Shown here in pieces: positions 45,195 through 57,478 of a stretch of DNA of 64,000 nt. Each line of letters opens with the position of its first letter. Positions within the stretch are counted from its first letter, which is position 1. The notes below the pieces were generated by a model that was not told the origin of the DNA, did not search any database, and worked only from the letters and a program-made list of their open reading frames with translations. The DNA comes from Melampsora larici-populina 98AG31 (taxonomy: Eukaryota > Basidiomycota > Pucciniomycetes > Pucciniales > Melampsoraceae), in contig NW_006768777.1 of NCBI RefSeq assembly GCF_000204055.1, positions 1,056,008 to 1,120,007 of the forward strand. The letters run 5' to 3'. A program made the translations under genes and the position numbers.

Positions 45195-46868
45195 CCTTCA
45201 ATCATGTGCGAATCGAGGATGGATTGTCTTGATGCTTGCTGAAAAAGGATAGGTAACCTAAATTCGATTCTGTTCAGGACGTTCAAAAATCACAACCGGT
45301 TAACAAGCCGGCCAAGTATCCTTGTCTCAAAGTCCGCTGAATTTCTATACAGTTCAAGTCAAGTGGATGAAAACTCAGAGATTGTAAGGTGAAAGACCAA
45401 GTGACTGTGAAACGAAAGAGTGGAAGTTATTGGATTGGTTGGTTCTAAGTATGAATGAGTCGATCGTTCGAGACTCTCACTGACAAAGTGAATTGTTCAA
45501 ATATCAGTCTAGTTATAGTACTGTAAATATTTCAACCAAATTGCATCCAAGTTATGTGAATTTATCTCAATCAATTCAAAACGATTTTCGAATCTACGAT
45601 GTTAAGAATCAAGATGACCTCAGTCTAAACAAAACATAAATCTCAGATCTACCCGTAACCCTGAGGACGTATGTACGCGATCCTCATTCACTCAGTCAAA
45701 GATACAGAACTATTGAGCTATCAAAGTGGGATTCAACTTACGATGCGTGATTCGATGTTTGAATGCTACGGTTAGCAATGTGATTTGAAATGGAATCAAG
45801 ATGAGAAGTTTTCAAAATTTTGATACTTTGGCCTTCCGAAACTGACAGCTGAGATGTTGTTCAAATCTATCCTATCCTTCTCTAAGATCGTCGCGAGACA
45901 ATTTGAATCAAAAGATCTCCTTGTAGATAAAGATTGAGTTGAAATGAATCGATTACAGGTCAGGAGTTGAGAAATCAAGTTGATGTGCTCTGATTGATAA
46001 ATGTAGATTTGAGACTGTAAGTAAAGATTGAGTTGAAATGAATCGATTACATACAGGTCAGGAGTTGAGAATTCAAGTTGATGTGCTCTGATTGATAAAT
46101 GTAGATTTGAGATTGAGGTGTTGGCAAAGTTGGCAAGCTGAGTTTTGTCAGAAAAAACTAACGGCAAGTTAGTTATTTATTGAAAGGTTCATTATTAGTC
46201 AGGACCCTCTCTGGGAAAACCATTTGACTGTTTTTCCAAAAAAGGAATTCAACAATTGATGAGTAGTCAGAGGTCACTGCAGTCTTCACAACTTTTAGAG
46301 GCACGCCAACCTGTGAATCTGCGATCGGAAAGACTAGGAAAGATAAGGATGGATAAGGATGCAACCCATGTTCCATTTGAATTCAGAATCACATATCCAC
46401 TTTCTAATTTGATAGTCTCAAAGCGCTCTTTTAATCTGCCCATCAACATAAGCTTAAATACACTTACGACCAAAGCAACCGCTTTAATTCTCAAAAGGAA
46501 GAAAAAATAGAATGATGGATTGCATTAAGATCTTTAATTTATAGAAAAAATGTTCTACCCAACACAACTGAAAGTTTTATAATATAGCAGTAAAAAAAAA
46601 GTCTGTCAAGAATAATCTGAGAGATAGTGACTAAGATAAATCGTAGTAAAAAAGAGCAAAGTATTGAAAAATGAAAGTAAACAAGAGTGACATGGAATAA
46701 GATAGCAGTAAGTTTAAACAAATTCTAAAAAAAAGGGCAAAAGGATTAAAAAAAAGACGATAAGAGATACAAAAGAGGATAACGACAATGAGGTTAGGAT
46801 CACCATGTCATATTATTTTCGGTGTAAATTATATATATGTATATATATGTATGAAAAACGACAGTGAA
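45195..46868. other. intergenic region with a 94-bp tandem duplication
   Basis: Promoter region of the peptidase on the right side of its start, then AT-rich sequence. I see no gene. Contains the duplication annotated at 45929-46118. Confidence 0.45.
45929..46118. repeat. tandem duplication, two 94-bp units
   Basis: AAAGATTGAGTTGAAATGAA begins at 45929 and 46023. The units share GTCAGGAGTTGAGAA, CAAGTTGATGTGCTCTG and ATAAATGTAGATTTGAGA, with few differences. Confidence 0.75.
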
Positions 46869-49800
46869 TCATGGAGCAGGTGTGGCAGTTATAACAGGCG
46901 CATCAGCAGTATTTGTACCTTGACAAAACGGACCGGTAGGGGCTGGAAGACCACCGGCGTTCCAAGGATCAGGGTATTGGCAACCGTCGATTCCAACCCA
47001 CCAGCCTGACTGATCATTTTTATTGTACCACCCATCTCCGGCTGCAGTGGCGGTGGCGGCGGCTGGAAAAAGATTGAAGCTGGGTTGCTCTGGTGTTAAC
47101 TTCTTGATGGTACCAGTGGCAGTATATAAAGGTAAATTTTGTGCTTGATTATACATTTGGTTTCCACCTTGAAGAGCGGTAATCGAAGCGGGAGGCCAAA
47201 CGGTGTATGGGGCCAGTTGAGCTGCATCGATGAGACTCGTAGTGCCATTACCACCAATCTGATTTTCGGCGAAGGGCGGTGTCCATGGCTGTAATGGTGG
47301 AGTAGTACCTTGTTGGGTTGCTGCCCTGGCACAGCCTCCTAAACTAGCACGCGCATCACGTCTGATCCAACCTTCTTGAAGGCCTAAAGAATAACTCCAA
47401 AGTGGATTAGGTATCAATTTGGATTTAGTAGATTGTGAAATCCTCCATGTCCAAAAGAAAGAATTTTGCATTGCGTCTTGTGAAGAATCGGCTAGTGCGA
47501 TTAACGATTGCTTGAGAGCAGGTGACCAGGTTGTATAATCGTTCCAGGACGCACAAGAGCCCACAACTGGGAAATGGACGAGATCAGGTGTGTTGACATT
47601 GGGATACGTTCCATCGAAGCGAGATCCAGATCCGATATTATTGAGCCATTGTCCACAATCGTTGATTGCCAATGAGTACTCCCCAGCAAAATTGAAACCA
47701 AAGTCCGCATTAGTTTGGTTAAAGCTCTTGGCCCAATAAGTACAGGGCTTGTATGCGTTGTAATCCATCGAATCATTAGATTGTTTGTCAAATGAAAAGT
47801 AGGGATGAGTATCGAGTCCTATCCGGTCGGCGCCTTGCATAAAACCTCCCCATCCAAGATGACCGGCTCCTGTTCCAGTGAAACCATCGTGAATAACCAT
47901 CATTGGTCCTTTACCAAGACCGAACCCTGTGATTGAGCGCATCATGTCGTAGACTTGTACATAGCTATTGAGAGAGAGTCGTGTAAGCGATTATTTGACA
48001 AGAAGAGAGAATGTTGAACTAACAAGGAGCGAATCTGGGTTGCGCCAATCTTTTGAACAAGTGCCTCGTTCAAAACCGAAAACATCGGTACCACATTTGT
48101 ATACTGAGGTTGTGAGACAAATTGGGTGAGGGTGCGGATATAATTCAATGTTCTCTGTTTGATTCAAGATCAAAAACGAGGTTAGTTAGAGGTCATACAA
48201 GTATAATGACAAAAGAAAAGAAAGACGGACTTGAGCGTTCGCGACACCCATCAAACCTATCAAGAAATTGATGGTACCGAGCTTTCCACTATGATTGTAA
48301 CCATTTTGACTCCCAGGCACTGAATGTAAATCAAGATTCACCCTTAGACCGTATTTACGAGCCCAATTCAAAGCCTTGACAAAATATTTGAATGCGACGC
48401 CTTCTAAGAATGGTTCACCACTCCAAGTTTCAATCATCCACCAACCAACAGGAAGTCGAACCCAGTTCAAACCAGCAGAAGCGATATCAGCGAAATCTTT
48501 CTCAGTGATGAAAGTTTTATAATGCTCTTCCATTGTGGTTGCAAGTTCAGATCCGAGTGCTTGAGAAAGGGTCCACTCGTCTACAACCGTCGGGTTGACT
48601 ACGTTCGGGTCGTTGAATTTTTCAAAAAGATAAGGTGTGATGAACGGCTCGAGAACGAACCAACCACCAAGGTTGACACCATAAATCCTCGAATTCGAGT
48701 AATCCCACGGTTGGTTCAATGGCGGCGAAGTGTCCTGACAGCGTGCGGTATCATTGTAAGGGATTGAAACCCAAGTACCTCCGAGGGTATTGTTGTAGAT
48801 AAAACTTGAGCCATCCTCGGTCTGTTTGGTTGGACATCAAAAGTCAAAGAAACCGTAAGTGATCTACAAATCTAGAGATAACGAAAAATCACAAGTGATA
48901 AAAACCAAAAACTGACGGTGATTTTATCTCCACCCACTCCCCAAAGCTGAGCAACTTTACCATTGGCAGTACTAGTAACAGCTTTGCCGTTTGAAGCGTC
49001 ACTGGCCGAATTCGATTTTCGTAAGGCGACATAGATACCAATGGCAATAGCGAGAAAGATAAGAAGAGCAGCGACGATCAGACTGATGATCAATTTCTTT
49101 CGATGAGCTGCTCGCTGTTGTTGTAAATTTGAAGGAGGGTCTCGTGATGATGGTTTTTCTACGCTAAGATTTGGACTTGGATAGGTATGTCCCTCCCCCT
49201 CAACTTCATCATCGTATTGGTAAAGCCTAAAGAGAAGTGAAGTGAGGTGTAAGTATAAGGAGATTGACTAAAGGAGAAGGAGAACGGAAGAGTTGATTCC
49301 TACATGCCAGTTGAACTTGTTTTGTTGATCCAAGGGGACTCAGTACCGATTCGAGTTAGATCACTATCAGAACCAGATTGCCATGTGGCTCCACTATGTC
49401 TTATAAGTGGTCTCTGAGGGTAAACTGAAGGTGAATGAATTGAAGATAAGGCAAAGCTTTCCCTACTACCAGGGTTTAGTGATGGATTAGAAGGTGGATA
49501 GAGAGGAGTATTGAAATTAGATTGGTCGGGTGAAGATGACCTATAGAGTTCATGTGAGTAATCCAAATCAAAAGATGATTGATTTGGTGAAGATGAAGTA
49601 AGATGATCATTAAGCCTATTTCCATTTTGATAGTGCTGGTTACTAGGGTCAATCGAACTGGAGAATTTTGGGGGTACAGGTAAGTTTGATGATGAAGAGG
49701 ATGGTACTGCTAATGATGTGGATTCGGCTATTGGTCAGAGATAATCAAATTCAAATTTTAAAGTCAGATTCTAATGATTAACAGAGTGAGTGAATTGAAC

Positions 49801-50264
49801 CATGACCAAATCAAATCACAAAGTTCAACTTCAAATCCAATCAATGCCCTCATCATTCTGATTGACAATTGCATATTAAAGTTGGGAGATTAAGCAAATC
49901 ATTCAATCTGCTCAATCCGCAGATTACATACACTCTAAGCCAAATTCCAAGATAGCCAACAAGAGGATATATGTGACTCTGGCTTGTGAAATCTGATTGA
50001 TTATGTAAGAATCATCTTCGAAAGAGAGCATTTGAAAAGTGTGAAATCCTCAAGATGAAAAACTGGAAATCATCAATCCGAATTTGAAGATTCAAAGCAC
50101 ACTCAACTGAATCGACTCTGATGATGTTGCTGTTCCTCTATCACTGGACTACCATTGGTTTCAATCAATGGAATGAATGATGGTGATGAACTTGGATTAG
50201 TACCCCTACGATTGCCACGTTGACGTCCATCTCGACTAGAAGTAAAATCATAACTGCTCGACAT
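46869..50264 (-). CDS. membrane-anchored exo-beta-1,3-glucanase (GH5 subfamily, Exg-like)
   Basis: Hydrolyses beta-1,3-glucan from chain ends and acts in cell-wall remodelling at the cell surface. The start is the ATG at 50264 (MSSSYDFTSSRDG). A long Ser/Pro-rich cytosolic tail includes the exon 49566-49303 (DYSHELYRSSSP). A single transmembrane helix (LIISLIVAALLIFLAIAIGIYVAL, 49088-49020 region) follows a basic KK, so it is a type II membrane protein. The catalytic domain begins near 48719: YGVNLGGWFVLEPFITP, LNWVRLPVGWW, NLDLHSVPGSQNGYNHSG, FSVLNEAL (acid/base Glu), LDTHPYFSF, FNFAGEYSLA (nucleophile Glu). A Cys-containing C-terminal extension ends at 46869. About six introns; the first donor (near 50110) is the least certain. 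No stops. Confidence 0.85.
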
Positions 50265-53200
50265 CTTTCAGTAGTGAGATCCTTGGAAAAGGATCGATCG
50301 ATGCTTCGGTCTGAGGGTCTACACAGCAATCAGATGAACAGATCCACTTGAGCCAAACTTGCAGTTAGCTTCAAGCGTGTGAAATGTTGAAATTCTAGTC
50401 TAAAGTGGTTGGTCTCTGTTGATTTCAAGATGACCGGTAAGTCGGGTCGAGTGATAGAATCGGTAGAATGGCAGATGAAAATTGAAGATCAATTTAGAGT
50501 GAATGTCGCTCGTGATTTGGGGTATCTCTACTTTGAATTGGGAATACAAAACAGTTCTGTGTCAACTTCACTCGCTGTGATCATAACCATGGGGTAAAAT
50601 GGAGTCCTTTCTTTCACTTTGAACTTGAACTACATTACAAAGGAGTGGAAATGAACAAAAGGGTAATAAGAATGAACAACGAACCAAGACGCAAAGGAAA
50701 ACTTTGAGTTTTCCTAATCACCTGACCGAAAGAGGGGTATCTTAGTGAGTTTGAATCGAAGTCCTTTGGTGATAATCGCTAAAGTAAAAAGATTGTTTGT
50801 TTGTGATCGAAGGGATAAGAGCGAGCTAAGAGAATGGTATGTGTATGCCAAGCAGGAGTACCGAGCCGACCGACAGAGAGTGAATGCGATCAGTCCTAAA
50901 ACCACCTGTACCGGAACGATCTGAGCCTATAGGTATGTAGCGAGAATTAAAGTTCGCCTATTACAAGAACATTCGTAAAACGCATCCATGGATACAACAA
51001 GCATTAGTATCACCACTACCTCGCTTCCAATCACTGACCAGTGACTGCGACGTACCAAGGATGTTGAGCTCTTCCTGCAGTCTCGGTTTCACTCGTCACA
51101 CCTGTTATGGAAAAGATGGTGGTGGTAAGTGAGGTCTGCTAGGATGGACTTGCAGGGTTATGATGAGATGACAGTTTCAAAGAAGAGAAAATGATTTCGT
51201 TGCGAAAAAGTCAAGGACACAAAACGAAGGTCAGAAATCAAAGTGGGTGGTGTGGAATCCGCCCCCCCACTCTTTTTATTTGCGTTTCTTCTCTCAAGTT
51301 CTGTTCGCTACGGTTTAACTCTCTGTATATGTCCTTGTCTAAATTGACAACACACAAATTTCAAAATCATCCAACTTTACAAACTACAGCCAGCGCTGTA
51401 ATTTGATATCACACATCAAATCTTTCCGTACAACACAAATCCTTGAGCATCGACAGAAACACACCCATCAAATTCAAGAGTTACTCATCAGAGTCCCACG
51501 CTATCGCTCTGAGCCGGTGAGAGCCGGTTGTATGTAGGCCCCAAAGAGTCAAGACATTTGAAAAACTATCAACGGAGGAGCGGAGCTGAGCGGAGTCTCA
51601 CGCTGCTTGGTAGCTGCGGATGTACAAAGCTGAAGTCCCTCATGACTCGTGAGTCGTGATGACCTAATACTCTGCAGTCGTTATGAATTGAAATCATTCT
51701 TTCAGAAATCGAAACAAATGCCAAGGATGTCCCTGCGGTGGTCCATGTCGTAGATGATAACAGTTCTTGGCCGAAATCCCGAAAAAACATTGACACAGAT
51801 CACCAGGAATTGGTCTCTTGAATGTGTGAGCCACATGGTGAACTTTAGAGTTGCAGCCTGCCTGTGCAAGTCTAGGATCTTCCATCTTGCAAAGCCTCGA
51901 CAAACAGACCACTTGATTGCACCTCTTGTGCTCAGAGGATAATCACCATTTAGAGCATACCTAAACTCAACAAAGTCCCTCGATGACAACAAACCATGGT
52001 TTGGCCTGTGAGGGTAATGTGATTGGGGTGGAGAAAATTACTGTCCTTACAAATCTTTTCCACCTATTTGTGGATTTTTGTGGACGCAAGAAAATTTTTG
52101 TTTGCCTCTTGAAGACGCACAGATCTATCAAAAAAAAGAAGAAACCGAGAAATTCTTGTTCAGGTTTCTTCTGAAATTCAGAATTAAGTATCATATAGCT
52201 TTCGATGTATTGGAAATTGTGTACGGAACTCCTGCAAGAGATATTTTGTCGATTGTCCATGAATGGTCAAGCTGGACTAGGGGAGCTCCCGGTATTCTAC
52301 TTGCACTAGTCAGTCACTGATTCGTGTGCTTTGACTCGTATAGGCCTTTTCTTTCGAACAACGCCAAGCTCTTTCCGTTTGACCATACATCAAAGATCAC
52401 AACCTTTGGCAATTTCATGCCATCCCTTAGCGGAAAACTCACAAGGAATATATTGACAAGAAACACACTAGATCATCAAAACTCATCACAGGTACCACCA
52501 GAAACCTTATCGTGGGGATTCCAACTTACATCCATCAGAGTATAATGTGAAATCTCTTCCTCATGCCTCGCGAACCGAATTTCTCATAGAAAATCTCATG
52601 TCTGTCTCTCTCTCTATCGCAGCAATCGATTCTAAATGGGTTCCAACATTTTTCTCACCGAATGATTTCCATAGCCTCTTTATTCAGATCGCGCTCAGAT
52701 GAACGTGAAGTTGAACACGAAGGGCCGATTGTCATTGCTTTTTCAAACCTGAGATATGATGAGAGTCTAAGAACGGTCGATCTCATAGCACTTAAATCAT
52801 ATCGTTTCGATGAAAAAAATTATCCTGACTCCCGAGATACAACTGACTTGGATGTCATCAAAGCCTTACGAGCTCAGGATGGCCAAGGTGTGGTAAATGA
52901 CATTGACTCTAAGAATGGAATGCAAGGTCCGTTTTGAAGTTCTGAAGAAGGGTTATCATCAACGTGTGTGTAAGAAGTCAAATCAGACCGATCATATTGC
53001 TTTGAATTACCAGATGGTATTTAATCGGATTATTGATTCAGTCTATCTGCTTAACATTTACGTCAGCTGATTGGAACCCTTTAAATTACTTTTGTTGCCT
53101 TTTGTACAAGTAAACTCAATGTAGTATAAGGTCTATAAATCTATCTGATACGTTAACCAGTGAGGAAAAATGACCCAGAAAGAGATGCAGAACAATAACT

Positions 53201-53742
53201 ATCGCAGATGACGAGGTAGACTTTCACGGGAAAGCAAAGGATCAATTCGTCTTTCATCACACCTCCCAATAGACTCAAGATCATTTTGGTAATCACAAAG
53301 ATTGGAGATCTTAAGAAAATATGCACAAGAGGTCAAATGGAGACGCCACATCTTTGGATGGATGTCAAAGTTTTTTAGTCCACAAGCGCATGTTTACCTA
53401 TGAATTATCAATCACAAGGAGCTAGGGCCAGGCGAAACAAAAATACACGGAGAACAACTTATAGGCGTGTCGGGCAAGAAAGTTTTTATGTGAGATACAC
53501 TTCGAGGGAGAGCAGCGCAGTACAGAGAAGGAAAAAACAGAAAACAGAAAACAGGATCGTTCATCGTATCACATCAAAATCATTCAAGTTCATAAGATAG
53601 ATTCTATAATGTGACATGAGCAAAAGGTCAAAAAACAAAGTCAGCATGTATAAAAACAAAATACGAAATAATAGATGATCTATAACAAACCATGATAAAA
53701 TAAGAAAAGTCATCAAACGATTTCGAATCTCAATCCTACCGC
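50265..53742. other. intergenic, no convincing gene
   Basis: Several ORFs of 60-100 codons on both strands (for example 52078-52320 with FLFRFLLKFRIKYHIAFDVL, and 52662-52937 with EGPIVIAFSNLRYDESLRTV) read like protein. They overlap one another in different frames and I could not join them into a gene or place them in a family. Possibly decayed. A C8 run lies near 51263. Confidence 0.35.
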
Positions 53743-54307
53743 TCAAACAGCATTCGTGTCCTGAAATGCAAAAGTAGACAACAAGAAGAACAGCATTCGT
53801 GTCCTGAAATGCAAAAGTAGACAACAAGAAGAATACAAGTCAGGATCCAAGAAACATACATTGAATTGAAAGACTAAGACTTACTGATTTCAAGTCTTTG
53901 TCATTCAAGGTATATAAAGAAGATCCATAAAGACCGTTGAATCCACTCAGGTAGGAGTTGTAAAACGTATTGACAGAATTTGGACATCCGAAGTAAGAAC
54001 TGCAAGTACCCCATTGATAACCACTCCCGAAGTAAGAGTTACAAAGGCCAGGAAAGCCATTGTTGTACATAAGGCTATTATAATAATTGTACGTGAATGG
54101 CATACCACCTGAGAAATAATTGTTGATACCACCATAACACTTTTCTTGAATGGATTTCTCCTTGATGTTACCACTCGCAACAACCTCCTCAATTCCCGCT
54201 CGAGGACTCAAAATAGCAGAAGCATCAAGACCAGAAGATCGGGTAGGTAAAGCTACAACAGTCTGCAAGACACACAACAAAGTTGAGAGTGGGAGTGCAA
54301 AATGCAT
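53743..54307 (-). CDS. small secreted protein, Tyr/Asn/Gly-rich (candidate effector), 146 aa
   Basis: Exon 54307-53885, then an intron whose acceptor region is duplicated, then a short last exon 53760-53743 ending DTNAV. Signal peptide MHFALPLSTLLCVLQTVVA. A possible dibasic-free propeptide (LPTRSSGLDASAILSPR) precedes a mature chain rich in Y, N, G, F and S (NNYFSGGMPFTYNYYNSLMY), with four Cys. No known domain; the composition resembles structural or adhesive small secreted proteins of rusts. The upstream 80 codons of the same frame (from 54556) have no reason to be coding. Tandem copies of the acceptor (53761-53832) allow an alternative, longer C-terminus. Confidence 0.7.
53747..53832. repeat. 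43-bp tandem duplication covering a splice acceptor
   Basis: CAGCATTCGTGTCCTGAAAT to ACAACAAGAAGAA occurs twice back to back. On the minus strand each copy carries a pyrimidine tract, TTTCAG and the first codons of the last exon. Confidence 0.85.
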
Positions 54308-56041
54308 GATGAGATTGGTTGAGATTGGTTCGTAAGAAAACTTTATAACTAATTGAAGATTTTGATGATAAGAGTTGATAGTAAAAGGTCGTAAACCTAG
54401 CACAGTTTTAATAATAAGACTTTTGTAGGGAAGAGTGGATTGGATGAGGAGTGAGGAGGACAGAAAAACGAGCCTTGAGGTGCTGCTTTTATAGCTAGCC
54501 GGGACCTTTCGTCGCGTTGAGTGATGAGGCATACCTTTCACTCTCGTGATTCCCATTCTTCTCGGTGCGCTCTAAGCCGTGACTTGAAGAGCAGGCCTTC
54601 CCACCGGTGCTGCAAAAATACCCCTTCGGCCTACGACATCTATGTATGTGATATAAACGAAGGAGAAGATCTACGCGGTGAATTTTCTACCAGTGTTCCC
54701 GAACGCGAGGATCAGGTATGTAGACAGAGCACGCTCCTCATCCAACCGATCGGTGCGAAGTATCCACCTTTGCCACCGCTGGTGCCAAGCAAGTGAAAGT
54801 TGAAGGGAAACGTATGAGGCTGTGTTGGTCAAAATGTGATCTGGGCTCACGTCTTTGCAATCAAAGTAATCAAAACACACAATGAACAGCGGTAGAGCAA
54901 GTAACTTAGAGCTTCTCATGACATCTAGGGTGCCTTCTGACGATGACGATAAGCAACATGACCGCTGATTCCGGTGATACTGACCGTTATTGAGGATGGA
55001 CTTTTACACACGCGTGGATGAGAGAAAGCTCTGGTTGGACGAACGATTTCAAAGAAGTGGTGCTCACGATTTCCATCCAGTGATGCCCTCAGATATGACC
55101 TTCAGAAACCCTAAATGGCAGCTGCAGTCGAGCATAGATCAACCAACAGATGCTCATCACATAATGCTGTGCGTGGCCATCATTCCTTGATCAAGAATTC
55201 ATACACCACGGGGTAACTTTTCCTCGGAATACGAGCGAAAAGTTGATCGTGTCGAAATCTGGCCAAACACCGGCCAAAATTCCAGTGTTTGACCAGATTT
55301 TGGCTGTAGGCCGGGTGGTCAGCCTGGCGAGAGGTCGACCAGTCTTTTGGCGAGCAGAAGACGGTAAGAGGAAATGTCTTCAAGGAATGTAAAACCGGAG
55401 GCTGTGAAGTTAAGGTTCAGTTTTCACATTTGCCTCCATAGATGTGGTTCTAGCCATCCCTTTTTTATTCTGACAACGGGAGAGCTCCTAGAATGCATTC
55501 ATTGGTCTGGGAGCTCCTCCCCATCTTCCTCGACATTGATGCCTTGACCCACAAGGGGTGGATGGTGTGGCTATGGGAGGGAACACAGAGGTTCCCTTGA
55601 TCAGCTCCCCAATGATTGGCAGCATATGAACCTGTCTCAGAGATGGTCTGTAGACTGTCAGATGGCCCATCTGGTGGCGGTAAGGCAATCTTGCCTTTTG
55701 ACCGCCATGTCACTGACCATCTCCCACCATCAACTGTACCTCAGCCAATGTGTGAATAAATTTGGAGTCTTGAACCACGGTCTGATAAAAGTGCAATGTG
55801 CATGAGTGAGCTACGGTCCTACAAAGTGTCTATACTAAAAGCTCTGACCTGAAAGGAAGGTACAGATTTCAAGATAGACATGATTAGTTTTATCTATCAA
55901 ATGCAATAGGATCTCTGGGTGGCTAAAAGAGCAAAAGTTCTCTTTCCCAAGATATGTATTCACCTGATAAAAGTGCAATGTGCACGAGTGGACTACCGTC
56001 CTACAAAGTGTCTATACTAAAAGCTCTGACCTAAGACAAAA
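54308..56041. other. intergenic with a repeat pair
   Basis: No gene recognised. Contains the direct repeat at 55780-56034. The left part would be the promoter of the small secreted protein gene. Confidence 0.45.
55780..56034. repeat. direct repeat pair flanking a dispersed repeat
   Basis: GATAAAAGTGCAATGTGCA through AAGCTCTGACCT occurs at about 55783-55851 and 55974-56033 with few differences. Between them lies GAAAGGAAGGTACAGATTTC to GGGTGGCTAAAAG (about 55852-55930), which recurs at 62129-62213. Confidence 0.7.
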
Positions 56042-56553
56042 GGGTGGTTCAAGTAGGCAATTTACGGCCAAAATTAGGAATTTGAGTTTTGTTTGGTTCC
56101 TTAAAGTTATACGTATAATCTTAAGGACGTGAGCCAGCTCTAGAGGTGGCTTGCGGTTTTAATTTCAAGATTTGTCCTTATGAATTTTACAACCTTTCCC
56201 TGCTTGCAGCAAAAAAAAGCGCTTAAAAAAAAGGAGCCGTTTTTTTTGGTTTGTGCCTTGTGGGTAACGTTTGTTTTTTTCAAGTTATATTTTTTTTCGC
56301 TTGTTGTTCCTGACTTACCGGCTACTCCGGTGCCGGTAAATCCTATGCCCCCGGCACTTTTGGTTGACCTACGTAGCATGATCTTTGTTTACATGCTTTC
56401 CTCCTTCCCTCACCTTGGACTCCTCACGCTTCAACACGTCAATTAGCAAATTGTCTCAGGAATCACACGACACGGCAAACAGGCAATCAACGTACCTTCA
56501 GGTCTCTCAGCAGATCTTTCAACCTCATTTGGGCACTGTTTCTGATTTAAATC

Positions 56554-56826
56554 GTATCATCTAGAACGTTTGACATCAACATCAGATAGGTTGGCACTTT
56601 TGATATCACCTGAAGTTATGCACAGGGGCCGCATCAATTAGGTTGTATCATCTAGAACGTTTGACATCAACATCAGATAGGTTGGCACTTTTGATATCAC
56701 CTGAAGTTATGCACAGGGGCCGCATCAATTAGGTTGTATCATCTAGAACGTTTGACATCAACATCAGATAGGTTGGCACTTTTGATATCACCTGAAGTTA
56801 TGCACAGGGGCCGCATCAATTAGGTT
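56554..56826. repeat. 91-bp minisatellite, three copies
   Basis: Units begin GTATCATCTAGAACGTTTGA at 56554, 56645 and 56736 and are almost identical. A degenerate partial fourth unit (CACCTAAAGTTACGCACAGA) follows to about 56870. Confidence 0.92.
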
Positions 56827-57079
56827 GGGGCTTTCAATATCACCTAAAGTTACGCACAGAGGCCGCTTCCGAACTCGGATGCTTGATTTTTGACATATCC
56901 ACCATCGTGTTTGGTTCTAGATTATTTCTCAATTTCGGTTTCACTTGCGCAGTTCACGCCCGGTTTGAAGCTGATATTAACCACCCGCTTTGTCTTCATC
57001 ATATAAGCGCTTCTTGACAAGATCCTTTTCTGATCGTGCAACCCTCCTTGCTTCCTCTTTCTTGTCATCAACAATCTGG

Positions 57080-57330
57080 CCTTGGTCTCGTGATTTCATC
57101 CTTTTTAGATCTTCACCTCCGGTTCCCGTCCTCAAATAACTGCCTTTATTTGCTTGTGACTCTCCCCTTGGTCTTGTGATTTCATCCATTGTAGATCTTT
57201 GCCTCCAGTTCCTGTGCTCAAAGAACCACCTTTATTCCCTTTTGACTCTTGCCTTGGCCTTGTGATTTCATCCATTTTGTTTCTTTGCCTCCGGTTCCTG
57301 TCCTCAAAGAAGTGCCTTTATTCGCCTTTG
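57080..57330. repeat. 86-bp degenerate tandem repeat, three copies
   Basis: Units share TTGGYCTYGTGATTTCATCC, TTTGCCTCCRGTTCCTG and CCTTTATT at about 86-bp spacing. Far more diverged than the 91-bp array beside it. Confidence 0.75.
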
Positions 57331-57478
57331 ACTTCAATTTACGTCGGTCTGCCAGCTGTACTTTCAACAAATAGGTAGGTGATCTACATCTTGATTTTAT
57401 CATTCATAGGTATCTGTACAAAAGGTCTGACTTGTGTGGTTATATTTCTTCTACTCTCAGTCATCTGCCATGCACATG

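Noticed and set aside
51569..52937. cluster of 60-97 codon ORFs on both strands
   Set aside because: Overlapping frames, no splice-consistent model and no motifs; not reported as genes.
54308..54556. N-terminal extension of the small secreted protein ORF
   Set aside because: The ATG at 54307 gives a clear signal peptide; the upstream codons look like 5' UTR.
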